This document shows, piece after piece, positions 1-7,271 of a DNA stretch of 17,169 nt. How positions within the stretch are numbered: the stretch's first letter is position 1; each line of letters begins with the position of its first letter. The position numbers and the translations under genes are program-made. Below the pieces are notes generated by a model. It had not been told where the DNA came from, did no database searches, and saw only the letters and a program-made list of their open reading frames with translations. Origin of the DNA: CAZJPD01 sp964547795 (GTDB lineage: Bacteria; Pseudomonadota; Alphaproteobacteria; Rickettsiales; Midichloriaceae); contig CAZJPD010000021.1 of NCBI GenBank assembly GCA_964547795.1, forward strand, positions 1 through 17,169. The letters are read 5' to 3'.

Positions 1-721
1 TTAAAGCAAATTCCCTTTGTGTACTTTCTTTACCACATATAAATTGTATATCATCAATCAGGAAGATATCTATTTCATTAATTTTATTTCTTAAGTCGAA
101 GAGGGTATTATTTCTAACTGCATTAACGAAATTATACATAAATTTTTCTGCACTCAGATAGCCTGTTTTACAATTGTTTGGATTATTTTTTATAAACTCA
201 CTGGCTATTGACTGCAATAAATGAGTTTTGCCCATTCCAACGTGAGAATGTATATAAAATATGTTGTTATGGCTATAAGTAATACTTTGAAAGGCAATAT
301 CCTTACTTATTCTATATGCAACATTATTACCTTCGCCAATCACATAATTGTCAAAAGTAAATTTTGGGTTAAGTTTTGAGAAAATACTTTTTTCTACTTT
401 CAACCCAGGATTTATAAGCCCATTATCACTCTCCTTATTTAATACAACCGAAAATTTTTTTATAGTTCCATCTATTTTGGAAATCTCATTTTTTATTACT
501 AAAAAATAATTATTAAGTATCCACTCTCTAATAAAATTAGTTTTAACGGATATAACCAATTTATTGCCATCTAGTTGTGAGAACTTTGTATTATCTAGCC
601 AAGTTTTAAACTGTTCAGCTTTGACAAAATTTTTCAAATTAAGCAGTATTTTACTCCACACCAATCGCCCATATCCCTGCCTATTATCTGGGGTTGAGGT
701 AATTAAATTTGCTTGTTCCAT
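1..721 (-). CDS. dnaA: Chromosomal replication initiator DnaA, N-terminal part (cut by the window edge)
   Basis: DnaA is the AAA+ ATPase that binds oriC and opens the duplex. About 240 residues are visible, running off the left edge. Residues 20-85 look like domain I (a W-rich start, then an LVISVKTNFIREWI-type helix that in the family contacts partner proteins and helicase). A short linker follows, then the AAA+ core beginning FTFDNYVIGEGNNVAY. The Walker A motif reads HVGMGKTHLLQ and the Walker B / initiator-specific region reads IDDIQFICGKESTQREF, a close family match. I read through every codon and found no stop. The ATG at 721 is chosen; the frame stays open upstream to a stop at 791-793, but the only alternative start there is a TTG at 739 and no strong ribosome site is visible. 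The ATPase C-terminus and the DNA-binding domain IV lie outside the window. The call is secure from the two nucleotide-binding motifs. Confidence 0.95.
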   Translation of the reverse strand, partial: MEQANLITSTPDNRQGYGRLVWSKILLNLKNFVKAEQFKTWLDNTKFSQLDGNKLVISVKTNFIREWILNNYFLVIKNEISKIDGTIKKFSVVLNKESDNGLINPGLKVEKSIFSKLNPKFTFDNYVIGEGNNVAYRISKDIAFQSITYSHNNIFYIHSHVGMGKTHLLQSIASEFIKNNPNNCKTGYLSAEKFMYNFVNAVRNNTLFDLRNKINEIDIFLIDDIQFICGKESTQREFAL

Positions 722-931
722 ATTTTCAAATTTATCCAAGGCTAGAAATTTTGACGGGGTTTTCAGTGATACTCCATCGTCAAAATCACATTACAAAACG
801 AACTGTTTATAAGGCTATATTTGAACTAACTTTTTAAATTCGTAAAGCAAATTAATTACTTTTTTTTGAAATAAATCTGTTGACTAAAACTAAAATGCGG
901 AAAACCATCATTACAAAATTTAGATAAAATA

Positions 932-1509
932 TTATACCCTAGCTAAACTTAAAATTGCACAATTACTATAATCTTTAAATGCAATAGTATGATAATTATT
1001 CAATGGTATAATTGGGGGATTTTTTGAAATTTCTAGCATTATTAAAGACTTTGGATGTGTAAACTGGGTAATATAACTCAGCATATTTTGGATTATATCG
1101 CTATTGTAAGGAGGGTCTAAATATACGACATCAAATAATATTGGTGGGGATATTTGCAGTTTTATTACATCTGATTTCACCACTGTGTAAAGGTTATTAT
1201 TTTCAANNNNNNNNNNTCAATATCTGATAAATTATATTTTGTTAATACAACAGAATCTTTATTTTGATCCACAAAATAAACTGGAACAAACCCTCTTGAT
1301 ATTGCCTCAATACCTATTGCTCCAGTTCCACAGCAAAGATCTAAAAACGAGTAGTTTTGCACTTTCTGATCATTTTTTTCTAAATAATTAAATATAATAT
1401 TGAACACAGCTTCTCGGACTTTAGAAGTTGTTGGCTTAACGTCAAGAGATATTCCTCTAAGTTTACTTACAATTTTTTTATTTTTGTATTTCCCTGCAAT
1501 TATTCTCAT
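932..1509 (-). CDS. rsmD: 16S rRNA (guanine966-N2)-methyltransferase RsmD, interrupted by a 10-N assembly gap
   Basis: RsmD methylates G966 of 16S rRNA in the small subunit. The N-terminal part (1509 to 1217) has the family start MRIIAGKYKNKKI, the conserved KPTTSKVREAVFNII stretch and the SAM-binding motif LDLCCGTGAIGIEAISRG. The C-terminal part (1206 to 932) holds the catalytic motif DVVYLDPPYNS. The two halves are in different frames only because 10 Ns lie between them: an intact frame needs a gap length of 2 modulo 3. The flanks share the four bases TTGA (minus strand), and collapsing them restores one frame, giving a 187-residue protein of normal RsmD size and spacing. It is therefore treated as one gene with an assembly artefact, not a pseudogene. 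No clear Shine-Dalgarno sequence precedes the ATG. Confidence 0.9.
1207..1216. other. Run of 10 Ns (scaffold gap) inside rsmD
   Basis: Ten ambiguous bases join two contigs inside rsmD. The left and right flanks both carry TTGA on the minus strand, so the contigs may in fact overlap by four bases. Ten is a common placeholder and does not preserve the reading frame. Confidence 0.98.
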
Positions 1510-1627
1510 TTTATACCAATCACTAAAAATAAATAGATATATAAGTTTAAATTTTGTTTTTTAACTTTAACAAAAACTTCTCTTCTAGTATATATCACTA
1601 AGATATAGGTATTTTAACTTTTTATTC

Positions 1628-1750
1628 CGTCATCACGAGATCGCAACAGCGATCGTGATGATCCAGAGATTGCCACACTCACTCTGTGAGTTTGCAATGA
1701 CAGAGCAGGAGGGTGGGTTGCCATGCCTGTTGCACAGGCTCGCAATGACG
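1628..1750. repeat. Three-hairpin palindromic repeat element with CGTCAT/ATGACG ends
   Basis: A GC-richer island (65 G or C in the 120 bases from 1631) sits in very AT-rich spacer. It contains three consecutive hairpins. At 1631-1660, CATCAC and GATCGC pair with GCGATC and GTGATG around an AACA loop, with a two-base bulge. At 1669-1698, ATTGC and ACTCAC pair with GTGAGT and GCAAT around TCT. At 1718-1745, TTGC and GCCTGT pair with ACAGGC and GCAA around TGC. The outer ends are inverted (CGTCAT at 1628, ATGACG at 1745). It resembles the interspersed TCATTGCGAG-type repeats I recall from Rickettsiales intergenic DNA. It lies between the 5' end of rsmD and the 3' end of pccA. It could be a non-autonomous mobile element or act in RNA as a processing or stabilising structure; copy number cannot be judged here. 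Confidence 0.75.
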
Positions 1751-2152
1751 AGGATATATGGATATAATAACGTCTCTACCTTAGTGGTTGATGCTACAAT
1801 ATCGAGATATTAAGGGGGTTTTTGTTAATTGGTAAAAAAGACAAGTTAATTCTTAGATGTTTATTTATTTTTAGTGGTTGGTATCATATTTGGTGTCAAT
1901 CATTATTCCTACACATTTTTCTTTACCACATATCTATATCTCAAAGTCAAAATATATAGCACAGTACATTAAGATACAGATATTATCACAGACACCGATA
2001 GTGTCTAGAGAGTCAAGAAAAAAATCATGTAGAAATAAGATTGGGGTTAAAGGAAGTATTATACTTAAAAATAGCGAGAATAATGTGAACAATTTTGGAA
2101 GCACTAATAATAATCATATTATTTTTAGAATGTTTTTTTAGCGTATTTTCAA
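1751..2152. other. AT-rich spacer with no supported gene
   Basis: Between the hairpin element and the pccA stop there is about 400 bases of AT-rich DNA. It holds a short direct repeat TTAGTGGTTG (near 1781 and 1871), a small AT-only palindrome at 2109-2123, and an 87-codon frame from a TTG at 1878 to 2141. That frame has no recognisable domain, no ATG, no clear ribosome site and a low-complexity Asn/Lys/Ser-rich tail, so I do not call it a gene. The region may be decayed coding DNA, but I cannot show it. Confidence 0.5.
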
Positions 2153-4162
2153 CTATACTTTCTTTTTTTCTTCTGCAATTTCTATAAGTACAGCTCCATT
2201 TGTAACAGTTTCTCCTTGTTTTACATTGATTTTTGTAACAATACCTTCAGTTTGACTTAACAACGTATTCTCCATTTTCATAGTTTCTAAGATTATCAGT
2301 GGCTGGGCTTTTTTGATGCTTTCTCCAACACTGACCTTTATCTCTTTTATTAAACCTGTGATGCTCGCAATTAGATTGTTCTGGGTTTCATCTTTTCGAG
2401 GCTTTTTCATAAACTTATATAACTCAGCAGTTCTTGGAGAAAGTAAGAGAGTTTTGATCTTTGACCCCATAAAGGTAATATTGTAAATATCCCTTATTTT
2501 TTCTAACTGTAAGCTATACTGCTTTTCATTTATTATACATCGAAACAAACGTCTTCTAGGCTCCCAATCACTAACTATATAAAATCTTCTATTTTCAAAT
2601 GTAATTTTATACCCAGCTTCAAATGTTCTTGCTATAACAGGGTAATTTACATCATCTAGCTTCACTACCCACCTAGTTCCAACTGCTCTTGTCATGCCTC
2701 TTTGTTGTCCAGTAACTTCAGCTATTCTTTTGATATTTTTAAGGAAAATAAATACTGTTGCACATAGAATCACAGAGCTTTTCTCATCATCTAACTCTGC
2801 TCCTGAAAATCCCCCTTTGTACTCTTCATCGATAAAATTTGTAGAAATGTCACCTTTGCAGAATTTCTCATTACTCAAAATTGCTTGTAAAAAACTGATG
2901 TTGTGAGATACACCCCTGATGATATATTCTCCCAAGGCATGCTTCATTAGCTCGATAGTTTGCGGTCTATCCTCTGAATGTGTGCATAGTTTGGCAATCA
3001 TAGCATCATAAAACATACTGACTTCTCCACCTTCATATATTCCTGAATCTAAGCGGATATTTTCATTAATCTGTGGTTCTTTATACCCAATAATTCTACC
3101 AGTGGAAGGCAGAAACCCACAAGTAGGGTCTTCCGCATAAACCCTTGATTCCATTGCCCAACCATTGAAAGTTATGCCTTTCTGCTTAAATGGTAATTTA
3201 TTCCCTTCAGCTATCCTGATCATTTGCTCAACTATATCAACCCCAGTAATCAGTTCTGTTACAGCATGCTCTACTTGCAATCTCGTGTTCATCTCCAGGA
3301 AGTAAAACTTCCCTTCCTGGTCAACGACATACTCTATTGTTCCTGCAGAAAAGTATTTGACCCTTTTAGCAAGAGCAACAGACTGTGCATACATTTTCTT
3401 TCTGATTTTAGGAGTAACAAATGGACTTGGTGCTTCTTCAATCACTTTTTGGTTATGTCTTTGTATGGAACATTCCCTCTCCCCTAAGCATACATAATTA
3501 CCATACTTATCTGCTAATATTTGTATCTCAATGTGTCTTGGTTTAATAATAAGTTTTTCAATAAATGTTCTTGAATCTGAAAAACTATTTTTTGCTTCAC
3601 TTTTAGTTGATCGGTAAGCTTGTTGCATTTCATCATCACTTTTTACCACCCTCATGCCTTTACCTCCTCCTCCTGCAGCTGCTTTTAGCATGATAGGATA
3701 ACCAATGCTTTTTGCTATTTTAACAGCATGTTTATCACTCTTTATCACACCTATATAACCAGGAATGATATTGACACCTGCAGATTTTGCTATTTTCTTT
3801 GCTTCAATTTTATCACCCATTTTTTTTATCATATTTGCAGATGGTCCGATAAAATTTATTCCAGATTTAGTTAAAAGCTGTGCAAAATCATAATTCTCAG
3901 ATAAAAAGCCATATCCAGGATGAACAGCATCTGCTCCCGATATTTTTATTGCGTTTAAGATGGATTTTACATTTAGATAACTTTGTGTAGCAGGAGACTC
4001 TCCAATATATACTGCCTCATCAGCATGTTTTATATGTAGTGCATTATTATCTGCATCTGAGTAAACAGCTACTGTCTTTATGCCTAACTTTTTTGCAGCT
4101 CTAACTATTCTACAAGCTATTTCACTGCGGTTAGCAATCAATATCTTTTTTATGTTATTCAC
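2153..4162 (-). CDS. pccA: Acyl-CoA (propionyl-CoA type) carboxylase alpha subunit, biotin carboxylase plus biotin carrier
   Basis: This is the biotin-containing subunit of an acyl-CoA carboxylase. It carboxylates its own biotin with ATP and bicarbonate, and a separate beta subunit then transfers CO2 to the acyl-CoA. The 669 residues match the usual PccA length. Residues 1-120 form the biotin-carboxylase N domain (ILIANRSEIACRIVRA; HPGYGFLSEN at 81-90). The ATP-grasp domain has the glycine loop AAAGGGGKGM at 161-170 and the EMNTRLQVEHAVTE motif. A middle BT-type region follows, and the C-terminus is a biotinyl domain with ETMKM, biotin Lys629. Thr at the usual Ala of the AMKM box is a mild variant. 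The start is GTG: the preceding ATG frame closes at once. The beta-subunit gene is not adjacent, so assignment to propionyl- rather than another acyl-CoA rests on overall likeness and on propionyl-CoA carboxylase being the usual rickettsial form. Confidence 0.9.
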   Translation of the reverse strand: MNNIKKILIANRSEIACRIVRAAKKLGIKTVAVYSDADNNALHIKHADEAVYIGESPATQSYLNVKSILNAIKISGADAVHPGYGFLSENYDFAQLLTKSGINFIGPSANMIKKMGDKIEAKKIAKSAGVNIIPGYIGVIKSDKHAVKIAKSIGYPIMLKAAAGGGGKGMRVVKSDDEMQQAYRSTKSEAKNSFSDSRTFIEKLIIKPRHIEIQILADKYGNYVCLGERECSIQRHNQKVIEEAPSPFVTPKIRKKMYAQSVALAKRVKYFSAGTIEYVVDQEGKFYFLEMNTRLQVEHAVTELITGVDIVEQMIRIAEGNKLPFKQKGITFNGWAMESRVYAEDPTCGFLPSTGRIIGYKEPQINENIRLDSGIYEGGEVSMFYDAMIAKLCTHSEDRPQTIELMKHALGEYIIRGVSHNISFLQAILSNEKFCKGDISTNFIDEEYKGGFSGAELDDEKSSVILCATVFIFLKNIKRIAEVTGQQRGMTRAVGTRWVVKLDDVNYPVIARTFEAGYKITFENRRFYIVSDWEPRRRLFRCIINEKQYSLQLEKIRDIYNITFMGSKIKTLLLSPRTAELYKFMKKPRKDETQNNLIASITGLIKEIKVSVGESIKKAQPLIILETMKMENTLLSQTEGIVTKINVKQGETVTNGAVLIEIAEEKKKV

Positions 4163-4348
4163 AAAAACATCTATCCATATACCTAAGGGAGGGTATCATA
4201 CTTAAAAGTGAAAATCAATTTTGAGACTACCTAAAAATGAAATTTTTCGGTATTTTGAAAAACGAAAACCCTATTTTATGGTTTCAAGGCATTGCCTCAA
4301 AAATACTTTAAACTTAGCTCTGCTGTTTCCAATATTCTGAATTCTTTG

Positions 4349-4861
4349 TTATTTGGAATGTTTAGTCTCTTCATCAGGTGATTTACGTTGTCCCAATTCT
4401 CTATCTAATAGCAGTAGACTAGAAGAATCAGCAAGTTTTAGGTTTTCTATTATCTCACTTACATTGGCTTCTTCCTCTACCTGCTCCATAATAAACCATT
4501 GTAGGAAGGTATGTGCTGCATAATCATTTTTTTCTATAGCAAGCCTTACTAAATCATTAATCTTTTTGGTTGTTTCTTTTTCCAGATTATAAACTTCTTC
4601 AAAAACACTCAAAGGTGATGCCCAAGCAGACTTATCTACAGCAATTGGTTTTAGAGATATATTTCCGCCACGATCTAAAATAAAATTGTAAATCTTCATG
4701 GCATGCATGGTTTCTTCCTGTGCCTGTATAAATAGCCAGCTAGCAAAGCCCTTGAAATTAATCTTCTGCATATATGCAGACATTCCAAGATATTGATAAG
4801 CTGATGTAAGCTCTTCGTTAATTTGATTGTTTAATGCTTCAAGCATTTTGTTGTTTGTCAT
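4349..4861 (-). CDS. ftnA: Bacterial non-haem ferritin
   Basis: FtnA forms a 24-subunit cage that oxidises Fe(II) and stores it as a mineral core in the cytoplasm. The 170-residue protein keeps all the ferroxidase ligands at the positions used in E. coli FtnA: Glu17, Glu49, Glu50, His53, Glu94, Gln127 and Glu130. Four helices are apparent, for example NEELTSAYQYLGMSAYM and AQEETMHAMKIYNFILDRGG. I chose the ATG at 4861 because the longer reading frame starts at a GTG at 4909 and adds 16 residues with no family counterpart; starting at 4861 also gives exact agreement in residue numbering. It lies 50 bases downstream of the broken alarmone-hydrolase frame, on the same strand, so may be cotranscribed with it. 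Downstream, a spacer of 186 bases separates it from pccA. The call is secure. Confidence 0.95.
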   Translation of the reverse strand: MTNNKMLEALNNQINEELTSAYQYLGMSAYMQKINFKGFASWLFIQAQEETMHAMKIYNFILDRGGNISLKPIAVDKSAWASPLSVFEEVYNLEKETTKKINDLVRLAIEKNDYAAHTFLQWFIMEQVEEEANVSEIIENLKLADSSSLLLLDRELGQRKSPDEETKHSK

Positions 4862-4911
4862 CTTTAAGTTACCAATTCTTTTATTACTTATTCTTATTAC
4901 CTGATACACAT

Positions 4912-5337
4912 TTATAATTCACTTTTCTTTCTTTTTTTCCTTTCTATTCTTTTGATCAATTTGACCTTTCCTTTTTCCTTTTTTTTTGCCAAGACCTCAT
5001 GGGTAAGATTAAACATCTCCTCTTCAACTTCAAATTTCTCATGAATACCAAGTTTCTCAAATATAGGAGCAATAGTTCCCAGTAAAACGTTGGTAGTCTC
5101 TTCTGCTACTTTCCTTTGCTTTTTTAGAGGCAACCCTTCTATAGTTTGCATGTTATGGTATCTATCCATATCTTTCATAAATAGTGTTTCATAATCGCCT
5201 GCTTTATGTAATTTCTCAATTGTCTGTTGAAGCGTAAGCTTTATCTTCTTTCCATTCTCATAACGTATATTTGTTAATCCATGTACCATTTGTGCTATAC
5301 GAGAGTTAAACTCTTTTTCTATTAATTCAAAGTACAA
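4912..5337 (-). pseudogene. C-terminal half of a RelA/SpoT-type HD (p)ppGpp hydrolase, frameshifted away from the upstream ORF
   Basis: This 141-codon frame starts at a TTG inside the coding sequence of the upstream transporter/HD frame and has no ribosome site of its own. Its beginning (FELIEKEFNSRIAQMVHGLTNIR) is the continuation of the HD domain whose first half ends the upstream frame. It then carries MKDMDRYHNMQTIEGLP, in which Asp58 corresponds to the fourth metal ligand of the Rel/SpoT hydrolase, followed by a KVAEETTNVLLGTIAPIFEKLGI-like segment. The end is a Lys/Arg-rich tail. No synthetase domain follows, so the intact gene would have been hydrolase-only. By itself the frame lacks the first His and the HD pair and should be inactive. 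Restoring one base near 5327 joins it to the upstream frame with normal domain spacing. It could be a true mutation or a sequence error. Confidence 0.8.
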
Positions 5338-6995
5338 TCCTCACAATCTTCCACTGTATCGTGAAGTATACAAGCAATAATCACATCAGTTTTGAAGTAA
5401 TATTTACTTACTATCTGTGCAACTGCCATAGGATGAGAATAAAAAGGTTCTGTACCTGTTTTTCTAAGCTGATTACCATGCCACCTTTTAGCAAAGACGA
5501 TAGCTTTTTCTACCAACTTTATGTTGATTTTTTCATCTGCTTTCTGGTTTAAATTTTCAATCTCATTCAGCAAAGTTGTTGAGAACTCACACTTACCCTT
5601 AAAAGGCTCATACTCATCACTCAAGGAATAATCACAATCTCCCTTTTTAATAGCAGTATCTGGATAGGGAGACTTTTCTTCACATGGATAATCAAAATAC
5701 AAACCCCTCTCTATCTCTAGCTTTCTGAAATAGTACAAAGCCCATAAATACCCAATGACAGCAGGAGTGAAAATAAACCACAAACCATAATAACAAAAAT
5801 AGTGAGTTAATGGAATTAAGCTAAAAGATGTAATTGCTAAAGACAAGGCACTTGCAATTCCAAATGTGGTGGCTATAGAAGTAAAACGCTTACTAATAGA
5901 AAAATATTTATAAGATATTGAGTCCAAAGTACCACACGTTGAGATGGTAAGGGAAAAAATTATACACTGCAAACAAAATAAGGAAAACAAATTTGAAATA
6001 TTATTGATCCAGTACGGTATAAACGGTAAAAGGATAACAAAGAATAAGGCTGTCACTATAGCTACTTTAACAGGATGGGTTTTTTTAACAAGATACACTA
6101 CAGTTAATGCCCCTATCACTGCAAACATACCAACTTTCAAGTTTTGGTAGATCACTTCTTCAGTTGTCATATTAAAAAACTTTTTCATAAAATCGCCTAA
6201 GTATATATAGGTTATATAAAAGCAAATAGGAGAATGAAACTCAGTAAAAGCAAAGGCAAGAATAGTTTTTTTGTTCACCTTCTCATTATCAATACTTATG
6301 TTTTTTATTATACTCAGGTCTTGCTTGTTTTTTTCCATTCTTTTGGCAATCCTACGTTTATAGTCTATAAAGTCATGTGTTTCTCTTAGTTTTACTCTTG
6401 CCCCAAACCCAATTAATACAATACCAGCCCCAACACCAAAAGCCCATCTCCAATTCATTCCCATAGAAAGCACAAATGATGCAGTGGCTAGAGCTAAAAA
6501 TCCCCCTGTTTGTGTAGCAACTCCTGTCATTCCAGTAGCTACACATTTATATGGCATTTTTATGATTTCTGATAAATAAAGTTGAGCCCCCATCACTTTA
6601 CCCAAGGAAGAGAAGCATTGCAACACCCTAGCTACTATAACCATAATAGTTGCAGTTATTCCTATTTTTTCATACTCAGGTGTACTTACCATAATTAAAC
6701 AAGCAATAGCCATAACAAAGGTAGTAATCATTATAGTAAATTTTCTACTTTTAGCATCCCCAATTTTACCTATTAAAAAATCTCCTACTGGTCTTAAAAC
6801 ATAAGTTAAACAAAAAGCAGTTGCACCTAGTAATTGTGCAACTGTTGGGTCAGTTTTTGGAAAAAAAAGCTCATTTAAAAGTACTGCCATGTGTGCATAT
6901 AACCACAAGTCAAAATACTCAAGGAACGTACCGAAAGAAAGCAATCTTACAGCTTGCCTCTGCTCCCTCGTCAGCCCTGCATCAGCCATTCTCAT
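5322..6995 (-). CDS. MHS-family (ProP-like) MFS transporter fused to the N-terminal half of a RelA/SpoT HD domain
   Basis: Residues 1 to about 435 are a major-facilitator transporter of the metabolite:proton symporter type. Seen are the GTFLEYFDLWLY first helix, LRPVGDFLIGKIGDAKSRK (the family loop between helices 2 and 3), RVLQCFSSLGKVMGAQLYLSE in helix 4, and many further hydrophobic segments. ProP-like paralogues import small metabolites or osmolytes; the substrate cannot be told. After a charged linker (about 440-500) an HD domain begins: AIVFAKRWHGNQLRKTG, SHPMAVAQIV with His521, and ILHDTVED with His545-Asp546. These are three of the four Rel/SpoT hydrolase metal ligands. The frame then ends at 557, in mid-domain. 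The remainder lies in another frame at 4912-5337. The ATG at 6995 is followed by a second in-frame ATG two codons on. If repaired by one base the product would be about 694 residues. The transporter part appears intact; the fusion is encoded without any stop or start between modules. Confidence 0.85.
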   Translation of the reverse strand: MRMADAGLTREQRQAVRLLSFGTFLEYFDLWLYAHMAVLLNELFFPKTDPTVAQLLGATAFCLTYVLRPVGDFLIGKIGDAKSRKFTIMITTFVMAIACLIMVSTPEYEKIGITATIMVIVARVLQCFSSLGKVMGAQLYLSEIIKMPYKCVATGMTGVATQTGGFLALATASFVLSMGMNWRWAFGVGAGIVLIGFGARVKLRETHDFIDYKRRIAKRMEKNKQDLSIIKNISIDNEKVNKKTILAFAFTEFHSPICFYITYIYLGDFMKKFFNMTTEEVIYQNLKVGMFAVIGALTVVYLVKKTHPVKVAIVTALFFVILLPFIPYWINNISNLFSLFCLQCIIFSLTISTCGTLDSISYKYFSISKRFTSIATTFGIASALSLAITSFSLIPLTHYFCYYGLWFIFTPAVIGYLWALYYFRKLEIERGLYFDYPCEEKSPYPDTAIKKGDCDYSLSDEYEPFKGKCEFSTTLLNEIENLNQKADEKINIKLVEKAIVFAKRWHGNQLRKTGTEPFYSHPMAVAQIVSKYYFKTDVIIACILHDTVEDCEDCTLN

Positions 6996-7201
6996 CTAAA
7001 ATAAATCTTTTTTTTATTTGATTATCGATTTTAGCTTCTTGCAAGTTTTTTCTTCTTTTTCTCATTTTATTCTCTTTCTTTTTTCCTCATAGATAGTCAG
7101 TTTGTTTTTACATAGAAGGTATTTAACTTCCAATAAATCATTGGTATATAAAACATAACTGATGAATAAACCTATAATACTGTCAACAAAATTTCAGAAA
7201 T

Positions 7202-7222
7202 TATATTTATTGAATAAATATA
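7202..7222. promoter_or_regulatory. 21-bp perfect palindrome, possible operator upstream of the reductase operon
   Basis: TATATTTATT and AATAAATATA are exact reverse complements around a central G. The site lies 50 bases before the TTG start of the reductase gene and downstream of a TATAAT hexamer at 7173-7178, where a repressor could act. It is AT-only apart from the centre, so chance is a real alternative in DNA this AT-rich. No regulator is assigned. Confidence 0.35.
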
Positions 7223-7271
7223 CTAATTATATTATCTCTATGAGTGAACTTACCATTATTTAGGTAGAATC

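Noticed and set aside
722..790. Upstream in-frame extension of dnaA
   Set aside because: The frame is open but has no ATG or GTG; only a TTG at 739 is available, without a clear ribosome site.
1878..2141. 87-codon rightward frame in the rsmD-pccA spacer
   Set aside because: It starts at a TTG directly after a stop, has no ribosome site and no recognisable domain, and its C-terminal half is low-complexity as expected from AT-rich spacer.
4200..4348. Possible terminator between ftnA and pccA (AGGCAATGCCT and an imperfect GAAACC/GGTTTTC stem)
   Set aside because: Stems are four to six pairs with bulges and no convincing T-run; not enough to call.
4862..4909. 16-residue N-terminal extension of ferritin from a GTG
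   Set aside because: The family start and exact ferroxidase numbering fit the ATG at 4861, and the extension has no ferritin likeness.
5322..5337. Programmed ribosomal frameshift joining the two HD halves
   Set aside because: No slippery heptamer or obvious downstream stimulator is visible; a one-base loss explains the data more simply. Kept only as an alternative in the findings.
6982..7065. 27-codon very basic leftward frame overlapping the transporter start by 14 bases
   Set aside because: It could be an upstream leader peptide, but it is mostly Lys/Arg/Asn codons from A-rich DNA and has no other support.
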